64,000 bases of DNA from Gordionus sp. m RMFG-2023 (lineage: Eukaryota; Nematomorpha; Gordioida; Chordodea; Parachordodidae). The translations under genes were made by a program, and so were the position numbers. The notes under the pieces were generated by a model. The model searched no databases and had not been told where the DNA came from. It worked only from the letters and a program-made list of their open reading frames with translations. This document shows positions 9,641-21,326 of this stretch, in pieces (the stretch's first letter is position 1; each line of letters opens with the position of its first letter). Where the stretch lies: the NCBI RefSeq assembly GCF_954871325.1, contig NC_088777.1, positions 7,913,366-7,977,365 on the forward strand, in the 5' to 3' direction.

Positions 9641-11460
9641 ATACATACACCCGAGCCATCGGGTTACGAAAATTTATGATCTAAATTAATATATTCAGTT
9701 GTAAAGGTATTCAAAGTAGTCTCGAATTATTCTTAAATTAATGATTATTTTCCCATGGTATATGAAGATAAATTAATTTTCGTTAAATGTACAAACCTTA
9801 TTAAATCTTTAAAAAACAAATCGATGTCATTACATTATATGTGGATAAGGTGAATATGATTGGATAAGGGAATATGACTGATATATCGGGGTATAAATTG
9901 TAAGGTTTACCATGAATACTTTAGATCGAATAGCTTAGGTAGTGTGGGAGGAGGGGAGAGGGGAGTTAGAGAGTTTTTTTCCAATAATTTGTATTTTTTT
10001 ATTAATTTAGTACATTATAAATCTTTTAGTATAATGTATTTAGTCAATCTCTCAATATTTTCTGCAAAGATATTGATTTTATTTTTTCAATTATGCCAGA
10101 ATCTTAAATTGAAAGAAATATAACATGAAACACGCTTTAAGCATATAAAAATTTTCTAACCTGACATTGTTTAAGTCATCATTTGGAATCAGTGGTGTCT
10201 GATTCTAAAAATTCTTACTACTTATTAAGGTAAAAAATTTTTTGTTAATATTTATAGTTATATAGCAAATCCACCAATAAAATCAGTATGCTTTGGATAA
10301 AATATCTTGTATTTGGCATTCCTGATAATTAGAATGATACCTGATATAAGTTGGGTTTCTAACAGGCTTTGTACTGTAAAATTGTTCTGAAAATATTATG
10401 AAATCCTTTCTATGCATTTAAAATAAATCTAACTAATTTAATAAGAGTTCAATATAAGATATCCATCCGATTAGAAAACTATTTAATTCTTCTTAGATCT
10501 AGATTGTTTTTTATTAAAATTATCCGTTCTATCGGTATTCTTATCGATCAATTTTCCTAAAGCTGAAATTAACAAAGCCAATATTTCGTGTTTTTAATAT
10601 TTGAAGATTATTTTCGGTAAGTTTTTTAAAATTTATTTTAAATTTCTTAAGGTTTATTTAATATTTTTAAAAGGATAACCTATAAAAATCGCTCAAAGCG
10701 ACTAATCTCCCCGTTGATCGTAAAAAGACTAAGTTTGAATCAACACCCTTTTCAACTGATCGATGCTAATTCCTTTTCTGTTCCTCTTGTAAATTATGGA
10801 TTCATTTATATAAGTATCAGTCAGACACTCTGCCTGGGAATATATTTCCCGAGAGATATAAAATGAAATTTATCTAAAATAAAATTTTCTCTTAAAAAGT
10901 ATATTATATTTTGAATATTGAGTGTTTCATTGTTGCTTTTAATTCGATTGAATATCACCCAAAATAATGATCAGTTGAATAATTTTGAATAATATTTTAC
11001 TATAAGTAATTTCTAAGAATAGAAAAATTGATAAAGGATGATAAATGAATAAATACAGTGAAGTAGACAAGGGGGGGGGGCGATTTTGGGTTTAACCCCC
11101 TCCCCCCATAACCCCCTAAAATTTTTTAATAGCGTAAAATTTTGTTTAAAAACGGTTTCAATTTAGAAATAACTTAAATGATTCCGCAGATGCTGAAAAT
11201 CTTTTGCAGGTTATTGCGAAGTCATATCAATTCAATGAGTTTTTTTTATTAGTAAAATTCTACAAAAAAATTGGAGACTGTTAAAATATTAACAAATATC
11301 AGAGAAAATTAAGAAGAAAAATTTCATGACATATGCATATAGGAGATCGTTAATAAGTTTTAAAATTTTTAAACATGGAATAGTTTCTAGACAATTTAAT
11401 CGCTTAAATATTGATGTACCTATGATTGAGGATTTTTACAAAATAAATATTTGTATTTGT
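9641..11460. other. Spacer sequence, no gene recognised
   Basis: AT-rich with a G-run/C-run pair at about 11070-11115 that could fold as a hairpin. Around 10690-10800 the composition is less A/T-rich, but no frame is convincing. Arm homology has ended. Confidence 0.4.
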
Positions 11461-11469
11461 GTGAACCTT

Positions 11470-11680
11470 TAAATGTATGTTATGACTGATTGATATTAAT
11501 TTTTCGACTTTTCTCGTTTTTCAATAAATTTTTCCAATTGCTGACCAGACTCTTTCTGACGAGGGAGGGTAGTATCGAAAGACATCTTACTGCCACTTGA
11601 TAAAGGGGTTGATTTGCACACAACTCGTTCCAACATATGAGTGGTTTGGTATGGATCGAGATCTCCATATGCCAGCTCCT
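11470..11680 (-). mobile_element. hAT transposase C-terminal fragment
   Basis: The minus strand reads PLICWNELCANQPLYQVAVR, then CLSILP and, after a frame change, SSERVWSAIGKI and RKVEKLISISHN. This is the order of the hAT dimerisation domain (W-containing helix, SIPPSS-ERVWS, then the K-R-x-L helix). A frameshift between the blocks marks it as dead. No ends or target duplication were found. Confidence 0.65.
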
Positions 11681-11690
11681 TTATAGAAAC

Positions 11691-11860
11691 CAGAAACCTG
11701 CATGATGGGCCAGGCTGTATTTTAATTTTTTTAAATATACTCGGGCCTGGTCGAGCCAGAAATTTTCTTTAAAAAAAAATATCCAGGCCGGGCCTGAAAT
11801 TTTTTTTTAAGGGCCGGGCATTAAAAAAAGGGGCGGGCCGGGCCGAAGATAGAAACCTTG
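11691..11860. repeat. GC-rich 'CCCGG' dispersed repeat, copy 2
   Basis: Opens with CAGAAACCTGCATGATGGGCC and closes with GGGCCGGGCCGAAGATAGAAACC. It alternates GGCC-rich blocks with A/T runs, like the copies at 4992 and 48702. Confidence 0.65.
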
Positions 11861-11879
11861 TTTTGAACGATATTTTGCT

Positions 11880-12715
11880 AAATCACCCATAATTTTTTCA
11901 ATATCACAATAATTTGACCTGAAATAATATTTATTAAATTTAATTACACTAATAATTTGCGGTCTGTTTATTTCACACCATAATATCTAAGATCTAGTAG
12001 ATTTGTTGTGCATAATGATATCAGCGATAAATTTCTTGTTTACTAATTTGCATCTTAACACTTTTCAAATCATTTTCATTAAAAAAAGGTGATAAACATA
12101 TATTTAATATCCCAAAATATTTCTAGTAAGTCAGATATTACCGCTGTAGCCTATTTTACAATTTTAATTTAATTATAAATAAGTTCCAAAAAAGTCAGTA
12201 TAGACTCTAATTTATCCCTAAATCTAACACTAACCCTAACCCTAACATTAACACTACCTTCTTTGTCCCCTTCTTTATTTGTCTATAAATAAAATGAAAA
12301 TTGAAATTGCAATTTCTTGCAAAACTTCCTTATTTTTCAAAAAACTTTGTAACATTATAACAAAACCTCCCCATCTTGTCGGACTTGTAATTTTAAAGGA
12401 AGATTTATATCTCTTCAATATTTGCCTTTCTTTAAAATTTGCCAATTTTTACAATAAAATAAGGGAAAATTAAGGAAATTTCTTGGGAAAATATTTCCTT
12501 ACCTTTATATCTCTAGTCTGAATTGTTGATTATACTTGAAACGCGATAGGATATTAAGAAAATTTCAGAGTTTTACTCTGATGATTTATAATGGTCATAT
12601 GAGAAGTTACTTTGTGATGTCGAATTTTGGTATAAAAAAGCCTAAAATGCTTACAGGCCCTTTTAATGTGTAATTTCACTTTATATTCCTGTAATATCAA
12701 AACATTGTTTTTTTA
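11880..12715. other. Spacer sequence with a short telomere-like patch
   Basis: At about 12213-12262 there is a CTAACC-rich stretch with two perfect adjacent CTAACC units and degenerate neighbours. It is too short to call an interstitial telomere array. The open frame at 12279-12473 has no recognisable motif. Nothing else seen. Confidence 0.4.
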
Positions 12716-12721
12716 TTTTAG

Positions 12722-12921
12722 CTACCTTACCGATTAGTACATGTACCAATGAAAGGTCCTTGCAACTTTAAAAGGTTGAAAGCTTATTTAAAAAATAGTA
12801 CCGGTGAAAACCGTTTAAATGGATTAGCCTTATTAAATATTTATAAGGAGATTATTCTAGATAAAAATTTGATTCTATATGAATTATCCAAATCTGTGAG
12901 AAAAGTAGACCTCACTTTATA
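12722..12921 (+). mobile_element. hAT transposase C-terminal fragment (ZMYM1-like)
   Basis: Reads LPISTCTNERSLQL in one frame, then RLKAYLKNSTGENRLNGLAL and LNIYKEI in another, ending TAA. This is the ERSF-LRRIKTYLR...RLNGLALLNIH signature of ZMYM1-like hAT transposases. One frame change lies between the two blocks. The fragment at 19945-20240 belongs to the same family on the other strand. Confidence 0.75.
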
Positions 12922-14397
12922 AATTCAAATCATAAAATTTGAATATGATTATAATATGTTCTTAGCATAAGATTTTTATATGCAAAACTTATTTATAAAT
13001 TCTTAGTAATAATATTTATATATTTTTTATATTATAATAATTTAATAAAAGTATTGCATTTACGATAAGAATTATTTATATTATATAATATAGTCATTTG
13101 TATTAATTACAATTGTTAAATTATATTTTTTTAAATGCCTTTATTTACAACAAGAATTACTTATATTTTATTATATTCATATAGGCCCTTCAATAGTCTT
13201 TGATCTCTAGCCATGAAATGATAAATAAATAATAAAACATCATCGCGTATATATGTATTAAATTTAGGAAATTAATTATGGGTCAGAGAACCTATCCTGA
13301 CTCAGAATTTGTTATTTCATTTCAAAAAAAAATATTGTCATTCTTTTATAATTTTTAAAGCATAATTAAAATCATTTTATATTTGGAATTTAGAACTTTG
13401 TTCCGGGTTTAGCCAAATTTGAGAATTAAGATATCATATTTTATAAATAAATTTAAAAAAAATGACAGTTAGAAATAAACACATAAATATCTTGACAAAT
13501 GACTCAAATCATTTTCGAAAAAAAGGAATATTAAAAAATATTATCCACCACCTCACCCCCCCCCCCCCCCCTCCTTTCATTCTATTTTAGTCTGTGTCCT
13601 CCTTTAGTGAGATAATACAATTAATCTTTTGGCTGGCAAATTATATTATAACGAAAATTGTTATTATAATATGATTTTTAATGATTTTATAGAATATAAT
13701 CAGACAGATTCTGTAGAGTAGTTGAAGGATTATAAAAAAAATAATAAAAAAAACTCTAACATCCAAAATTTACAATTCCTGTGAAAATGGTTAGATAAAT
13801 ATTACATTAAAGTGGATTGATGTGATAGGTGCAAATTATAAAATTATTTTGGGGAAGTTAATGTTTTATCCTTAAAAGGGAATACAATCAATTAATACAT
13901 TATAATGGGGAAGGGAGTAGATATATTGGGGAAGAAGTAAAATAACAATAATTTGTAATCAACATAATCTTGCACTTATATATGGGGAAATGGGGAGGGG
14001 TCAATATAGATATACATAATAGTTTTATACATTTATGAACTTGAAAAGCTATAAATTACACTATATACGAGCTAATTGATATTTAAGTAATATAATAATA
14101 TTTCCCAATAATGGGCTAACTTTAAATATTATATTACAAAAGGCCTTATTAAACCAAATAAATATAATTAATCATATATCCTAAAATAGATTAACATTAT
14201 ATTTTACATTAAAACTTACCAATTAATAACACATTTATACTAAATAATGTAAAATAAAACAAACAATTTAAATGTAATTTTATAAAATTGGGAACCATAT
14301 TGCAACAATAATTTGTTTTAAGAATACTTGAAATTGATGTTATTATAAACATTTTTTAAAAATAATTATATATTATTAAAATATATATTGTATATAA
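12922..14397. other. Spacer sequence, no gene recognised
   Basis: Very A/T-rich, with a homopolymer C run near 13557-13572. No open frame or element identified before the tRNA gene. Confidence 0.4.
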
Positions 14398-14469
14398 TCC
14401 TCGGTAGTATAGTGGTAAGTATCCCCGCCTGTCACGCGGGAGACCCGGGTTCAATTCCCGGCCGGGGAG
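14398..14469 (+). tRNA. tRNA-Asp (GTC)
   Basis: A 72-nt cloverleaf, the most G+C-rich stretch nearby. The acceptor TCCTCGG pairs with CCGGGGA (one T-G pair), with a G discriminator at 14469. The anticodon stem CCCGC/GCGGG closes the loop CTGTCAC with anticodon GTC, and the T arm has GGTTCAATTCC (B box). The internal A box is TAGTATAGTGG. No intron, and CCA is not encoded, as usual for eukaryotic nuclear tRNAs. A T run about 40 bases downstream could serve as the pol III stop. All stems are intact, so it is probably functional. Confidence 0.97.
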
Positions 14470-15335
14470 GTATATGCTATTTATTTATTGCACTAACCAA
14501 CTAATTTTTTTACACTCAGTTTTTAAAATATATTCTTAATTCAAAGAATTTTAGGAATCCTCATAATTTTTTTGTATTTTATTATGCTCAAAAAGATTTT
14601 AGTTTGTTACAAAAGTCCGAAAATTATAGTAAGTATTTATACATTTAATATGAATATATTTCCAACAATTAAATTTTAAAATGAAAAACGGGCTTAAATG
14701 ATTGGCATGTTATATTATATTTAATTTAACATCTCTCATTATCTAATTTCATATTTATTAATAAAAAAAATTATTATGCCACGAATATGCAAATAACGCA
14801 ACTTGGATATCTACCACTTTTTTAAATTAAGAGTTTAGTAAATTTTCTTGTTAGATAATCTTATTTTGTCATTTCATTATTCCTTGGTACCAATATATTG
14901 TTGGTAGAATTTTGTATAATTTTCAAGAAATGAAAGTCTTTATTAGGTTTATCAGATGCCTCTTAACATCGCTTGGGACTCATGAATGTAAAATAAAGTA
15001 TTTATGTTCTGATCTTATATTAACTTACTTAATAGGATATAAGAATTGAATAAAATAGAAATAAAATTAGTTTTTTCTAAAGAATGCTTCCCGGATTCCA
15101 AAAAGTGGAATAAGATATAATTTTTTGGCCGGAAAGGAATAGGACCAAAAATGCCTCTGTTCCAGGCTCCTTATTACTTCTAAAAATTTTGTATGATGAT
15201 AATTAATCATAGTAAAATTTAATTTTAATGTTTTTTAAAAAATGGTTTTTAACCCCCCCCCCCCCTCCCTCTCAAAGAAGATTCATGGCTTATTAAAATG
15301 ATATACTTTAAGTTTGAAATGATTATGCTTAAAAA
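14470..15335. other. Spacer sequence, no gene recognised
   Basis: AT-rich; a C run near 15251-15266 is the only notable feature. Confidence 0.4.
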
Positions 15336-15338
15336 AAT

Positions 15339-15584
15339 TTAAAATATTGATATTATTGAATGAATAAATAAATGAATGAATGAACCCTGTTTAGCCTCCT
15401 TTTTGCCATGTTTAGCTATCTCGAGAGGATAACATTTGGCTATTCTGGTCAACGTAATCTCGCATTTATATTTAGGTTTTTCGACTTTGATATGATAAAT
15501 CAGCTTCAATTTTTGCAAATCATTTCTCGATTCTGGTAACTTTCTATCTATAACCTCGTATTTTGTGCTATCCACTTTGGCCAT
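15339..15584 (-). CDS. Unrecognised open frame, possible exon
   Basis: A minus-strand frame of 81 codons beginning MAKVDSTKYEVIDRKLPESR. It has a mixed, protein-like composition (charged residues, few A/T-biased runs) up to about HGKKEAKQ, after which it becomes low-complexity IHLFIHSI from a TTCA-type repeat. A GT-type donor is not obvious. On the same strand just upstream (about 15585-15655) a different frame is also open and protein-like, so a frameshift or an exon join may exist. I do not recognise the family; it may be a transposon or host remnant. Confidence 0.3.
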   Translation of the reverse strand: MAKVDSTKYEVIDRKLPESRNDLQKLKLIYHIKVEKPKYKCEITLTRIAKCYPLEIAKHGKKEAKQGSFIHLFIHSIISIF

Positions 15585-16227
15585 TTGGTTCGTTAAAAAA
15601 ATGATATAGCGTGACTTTAATATCGATTTCGTTAGGATTGAATCTTCTGCAAGTTATTCCATTTATCGTTTTTTTTAGTTAGGAATGGTTCATTGAAATA
15701 ATATAAAATATTAATTAAATTAAGTTATGTATCATTTGCCTTTGCTTTCTTTCGCTATAACTAGACCTGTGTTCTGATGAAAAAATTGACTAAACCAGCA
15801 TTTTACCTTTAAGAACTATAGGCGATGGTGCATAGCTATTTTCGATTTTTTCTTGGATAGACACCAAAATATAAATTTATTTGAAACAAATTTTTGCCAA
15901 ATAACATAAAGATATCTCTTAAAAATTAACAATTTTATTAAATTATAATTATCATGTATATAAAATATTATTTTGCATATTGAGGATTTTTTTTTGGTTT
16001 AAAGTAGGTCTAGCTAACTTATAAAACACATTCACTTGGGAGTATTGCAGCCGAGACACATTACTATTCTGGTTAAAACTAAAGGTCTAAAAGGAAGTTC
16101 TAATTTTCTCTATTTCAATTGTCTGGAATATTTTTTTACCAGTGGTGTTAGAGGGGAAAATGACAGGGAGCATTCTTGTTCTAAATCTTTGAAAAGGAAT
16201 ATCGTTTTTACCAATCTCTTTTCTCCC

Positions 16228-17360
16228 TACTACTGATTACGTACCTATTTCATCATATCCCATTTCAGTAATATGTGGTATAAAGCAATTTAAAAAATTG
16301 GAACATAACTCCTACTTTTCTAATGGTTTTCATAAATGAAAAAACAGTTTAAGGTTCTTTTCATTCTTATTACCCTTAAAAAATAATTTTTAGAATCATA
16401 TCATTTCTTAAGTAACTAATTCCTATACTGCAGTAATAATATTCTAAATAGCTATTACAAATCTTCTTATCCATAATTTGATGATAATTTACCAGCAAGG
16501 TGATCTTAAGGTATTTCTAGTTCATTTTTATGATTATTTAATTTCATTAATTAGTAGAATCTTGACGATGGTATTAATAGCTGATTATTCCAGTATGATC
16601 TCTTTTCTGACAATCATAAAAAAGCCTTCAACCAAATGTCCTAACTTAATTACTGTTTAATTTTTTTTGGAATGAAAAATAGTTATTGAAAGCTTTTTTT
16701 ACTTATTTTTACAGAATAAACTTATATACCTCATTCTATTCGATATATGATGAACCCCAACCTGGGTTTCAATTTTGTCTGACCAATGGCCATTTTTTAA
16801 ATAAATTTTTGTCGGATTCTGGTATATGCTTTCTGTTTATTCCCAATGTGGCATGTAATTCATGCATTGATTTCACAGAAATTTAGCATCGTCGCATATC
16901 AGTCTATCTGTCGCTTAAAGAGTGACAATTAAATTTTAAGACCTAATCAATTTCTTTCATATCTCTGATAACAGATATTTATGACTTGTGAATCTGATTA
17001 CGTTTTATAATATGGTTAATTCATTGTAATCTTTAATTTAATTGCATTTTAATTAATATATTTAAAACAAATCGACAATTTGTTTAGAATAATTTGATTT
17101 AAGTATAAAATGCGAAAATAATAAGTAGAGAGAATTTCATTTATAATTCACATTTAATTTTCTCTAAAATTTACAAATTTCTCTAGATGTGGAAGGAATA
17201 ACAATTTTTCTAGATTTAAGTTGTAAAAAACATAAACCTAATTCCTGAAAATATATTTTAAAAAATAAAATTTTAAATAGAATTTTTTTTATATTCACTT
17301 AAAAATGAATAAAAATTTTGTGAAAAAAAATTTTAACATGCAATTTCTATTATTTTATTT
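16228..17360. repeat. Segmental duplication block 1a (direct repeat of 47448-48690)
   Basis: From 'ctgattacgtacct' onward, the same order of sequence recurs at 47448-48690 in the same orientation, including the 'aaaaaattggaacataactcctacttttcta' region and the 'ataataagtagag' region. Substitutions and small indels are frequent. The open frames inside (16478-16660, 16686-16886) are not conserved as frames in the second copy, so I do not call them genes. Confidence 0.8.
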
Positions 17361-18282
17361 TATTTTATGATATTAAATTAAATGAAATAAATAATAAACA
17401 CAATGTTTAATTATTACTTGTATAGTATTTTTACAAAGTTCTGGAAAAGGTTGATTACAGATAGATCTTATCAATTTCTGGATAAATCTCAAGCATCAAT
17501 TTGATAATATTTATATATATATCATTATTAGTAAATAAAATAATTCACAATTTAATTTATAAAAAAAAATATAATCAATTTGAATAGTGTGGATTATTAA
17601 ACTTATTTTAGCAGTTTAAAGAGTGAAAATAATTTAGTGTTTTTCGTTTTTCCTAAACTTAAAAAATGAAATTATCATATTAATTTTTTTCATCAATTTA
17701 TATGATCTTATACATGTAATACTGTAACAAGTAATACTCAAATATATAACTAGAATTTATCTTTAAATACAGATTTCAATAATAACAAATTAATATATAA
17801 ATTTTGTCATTAAAGTATTTAAAATAAAAATTATTTTTCCAGCTTTTTCTAGTTCAACTTGTTTTTAATTTATATTTGAACAAGGTCAAAAGAGGAAAAC
17901 TTTATTCAGCCAAAGACGCTGATACACCAGAGAGCTAATTGTAGGATTATGTATTAGCACCAACAAAAATTCTATCTTAATATCTCTACAACTCAATCAA
18001 GAGATTTTAAAATGTGAGGTTAAAACATTTATTTAACGTTTCTGAGTTGGTTTAATATCAGTTGTGTCACTCATTATCGAAATCACCATATTATCGAAGA
18101 TTTTTTTTTGCAATGCATTAGAGGATTCTGTGATTAACTGTAATGTATTAATTTAATAATATATTCTACACTTATATTTACTAGAGTTAAAATATTTCCA
18201 AAATCAGAATTTATACTAATAGTATATCGCATCTTCAACATGTTTTATTTCCATATCTATGTTTGTATTTTATAATAAGACC
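17361..18282. other. Spacer sequence, no gene recognised
   Basis: The block-1 homology stops here. The stretch at 17880-18080 is less A/T-rich but yields no convincing protein. Confidence 0.4.
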
Positions 18283-18545
18283 TATCCATAGGCAAAACCA
18301 GAAATTTGATAGGGTAGGGGAAGCATTATTAGGTGGGGTTTTTTTTAAATATAAATTTTATTGGTTATTGGGGGTCTTTAGATCTACCTATTGTAGGGTA
18401 TATTCTATTTTTCATTCTTTTTATAAATGTTTTTTCCTAAAAATTTCGAATTATAGTCGTTAAAAGTAATTAACTTTTACTAATTTTTACCCTCAAATTC
18501 TTCTCATAGTGATATATTGTATATGCCGACAAATTTCTGATCTAG
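18283..18545. mobile_element. CATAGGC-ended dispersed element, second copy
   Basis: Shares start and internal blocks with 6919-7190: CATAGGC start, G-rich 'ggtaggggaagcattatta' segment, 'gaattatagtcgtt', and 'gatatattgtata'. The 3' end is not preserved. Confidence 0.45.
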
Positions 18546-18804
18546 GTATATTAATTTTAAATTTGATTTTTCTTGCATTTGTAAAATATTCAAATTCTTT
18601 TATGTAATTAAATAAAAATATGAAAGCTTTCCTCTTTAATGAATATTGATATCATATCAATAATATGGTATAAAAATATAAATCAAGAATCCCCACGTTT
18701 AAAGCTTTGATCAATCATATCATTTTTTAAAAAAAAATCCGAATTCAATATAAAACAAATCGATTTATTCATATTTTTGTAGGTAGAATTAGATGATTAT
18801 TAAA

Positions 18805-19790
18805 AATATAATTCATTGAAAACAACACTTCTAAAAGACCCGGAATAGAAGGTAATCTTGGAATCTTTATCTTTGGCAAACGAACAAAACAATAGTGTAT
18901 TCCCAAAATATTATACTTTTTGTATTTTTATTTTCGGGAATTTATAGCCATGGTTCTGACTTTAATCAATATATATTTTCAAAAAAATGAATAAAGAAAT
19001 ATAAAAATAATTTATGTTTTATTATATCAGTTAAAACTGTTTTAAGGGCTGAGAACACGAACTCTCATAGTTTTATTGAGCTACCCCTTTTTATAAATTC
19101 ATTGTTTTTCTTATTTATTTTCAATATATTATTTCTTGGAAAAATTTAATTAATATTTTATTATAAAAATTTTAATTTAATTTTTTTACATTTATCATTT
19201 GGCAATATTTTATATCATAAATAATATATATATTTTAGAAATATTTTTTATTGTTGTTTGTGTTTACATCTCAGCTATTCTTTTAGCTTTAAGTATATGT
19301 CCCGGTTTCAAATAAGGTGATATTTTCTTTTTAAGAGTGAGTGGTGACTAATTTTGTATAGTCATGATTTTTTTAAGTGTTAAACGAGAATTTTAAACAT
19401 TACAAATAAAATATATATAATCACAGTTAAGAGGAAAATGATTTTATTTTGTAAGATATAATAATTTGGGGAACTCTTTTTTAAAACGAGGATTCAAAGC
19501 CTTGGTAATAATATAGAATGACACTTATTCGATGGAGTAATGGAATTCGGCTAGCTTGAGAATACTAGGCGTTGGCCGTTTCGAGCTTCTTTTACCTCCA
19601 ACTATATATTTGAGCGGAAATCCAAAATATAAATAAATATAGACACATACCTAATCCCATTCTTTCTGACATGATTGGTAGAACTAGAATTGATGATTTT
19701 GTCAATTAGATAATCCTAAAAAAAGATTTTACTTCTTAAATCTCTAATAAAATTTTTATTAATATATATACAGTGCCCAATTGCATACAG
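18805..19790. repeat. Segmental duplication block 1b (direct repeat of 49925-50628)
   Basis: Matches 49925-50628 in the same orientation, for example 'agacccggaata...gtaatcttggaatctttatcttt', 'gggctgagaac.cgaa' and 'tatacagtgcccaattg'. It lies after block 1a in both copies, which supports one ancestral duplication. Confidence 0.8.
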
Positions 19791-19944
19791 TATAAGTATT
19801 TTAAATTTTGTAATTTAAAATACTAAATGTAGTGTGTATATAATATTGACTAGAAAATAATTTAAAAAACAAGTTTTTGTAACTTCTTATCAAATTATAC
19901 AAAAAATTTATTAAATACTGTGATTATAATAGATTTTTAATTTT

Positions 19945-20240
19945 CGTGTGAAATTTGCCAATTCATCAGAATTTCTTTCGTTGGAACCAAATCTCTGTGG
20001 GTATTTAACAGAGCTAACCCATTTAGCCGAGATTCGAAAGTATTATCATAAATACGTTTTCAACCTTCTCAAGTTGGAAAAAGGTCCTTTCATTCGTACA
20101 TGTTGTAATAGGCAAACATGGAAGAATCTAATACTTCTTAAAAAAATTGGAAATTGAGACATGGTTTCCTTACATAGATTAAAAGCATTAATAGCATGCT
20201 CAGGTAAAATAACCAAACGTAGTAAATATTTATACCACAA
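19945..20240 (-). mobile_element. hAT transposase C-terminal fragment (ZMYM1-like), minus strand
   Basis: The minus strand, in changing frames, gives AINAFNLCKETM, CLPITTCTNERTF, SNLRRLKTYL and ESRLNGLALLNTHRDLVPTK. These follow the known order of the ZMYM1-like hAT C-terminus. Several frame changes show decay. The same family occurs at 12722-12921. Confidence 0.7.
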
Positions 20241-20861
20241 TTAGAATTCATTGATTAAATTGATTTCAATATCAATATCATAGGAATAAAATTTTGCGAA
20301 ATATTTAATCTTACCAATAGTGGCATCAGAAAATAATAGGTAATAAAATTTGAAGATTGCTAAAGACTTGTTTTTTTTATCTAAAAACCATACTTTTGTT
20401 TACGATAAAAAAAACCAAATCTAAATTTAGTTTTTTTAAATTTCTACAAATTAGTCAGCTATAGGAAAATAATTTATTAATGTAACTAGCAGAAAAGATA
20501 AACTCCGATTGATCCATTGAATTTAATAATGATATCGCTTCTAAAAACACATTACTTTACTCACAAGGAAAGGAAATTTAGTAAAATTTTTATAAAATAA
20601 GTTTTATGTTGGAAAATTGATGTTCAAATATTCTAAATTTTGACATCGGGGGGAGGGGGGAGGGGGTATTCATAAAATGAGTCAAATTTGCGATGGGGGA
20701 GAATTTCCCCTTCCACCCCCCCCCCCCCAATGGGTTTTCTCGTGGGTGTTATTTATAAATCATGATGTAAATTGTAGATTTTCAAGTTGATTTTAGTTAA
20801 CTGTAAATTTTAGGGATATTTTTAAAATATGAAGACAGGTAGGAATATATAATAAAATTAA
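20241..20861. other. AT-rich sequence with a G-run/C-run pair
   Basis: 20648-20665 has G runs separated by single A residues; 20704-20730 has T/C-rich runs that could pair with it. 45541-45600 repeats the 'gcgatgggggagaatttcccc' neighbourhood on the opposite strand, so this is probably part of a dispersed element. Nothing else seen. Confidence 0.4.
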
Positions 20862-21326
20862 TGTTGCAGTTTTACTTTACAAAAAAATGCATTATGCAAA
20901 TCGTAAACAAAAATAATGTTTTATTAAAATATCCCCGTCTATGTAAATGAGAAAAAAACGCGTGAGATTTGTAGATTTTTTCATACTTTAACAGTTTTAA
21001 CAAGTGATCTGTAGAACTTTTTATTCTTCGCTAGTGAGACTATGTAAATGTTGATTAAAGAAAAAGGATATATAATGGAGAAATTATGATGCGAAAAAGA
21101 GAATTATTATTTTAACTAAAATTTACTTTTAATTATATTTTATTTTATTTTATTTTATTTTATTTTATTATGATTGTTACTATTATAATTTTGAATAAAG
21201 AATTAAAGTTGATTTTATGATTTCGTAATTCCTAATTATTATTAATTTCCTTTTATATATATATATTTGTTTTCTATTTTTATATTTAGGTTTTGATGCA
21301 CAATGACAAACTTTGTCGTTGTGACA
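20862..21326 (+). repeat. 5' LTR
   Basis: Starts TG and ends CA, and contains an ATTTT-repeat tract and a terminal short palindrome around CACAATGACA...TGTCGTTGTG. Partner of 23201-23656. Confidence 0.9.

Noticed and set aside
12213-12262. Telomere-like CTAACC patch
   Set aside because: Only about two perfect TTAGGG-type units with degenerate neighbours; too short for an interstitial telomere claim.
16478-16886. Two open frames in duplication block 1a
   Set aside because: Frames are not preserved in the sister block at 47.7-48.2 kb, so there is no sign of coding selection.
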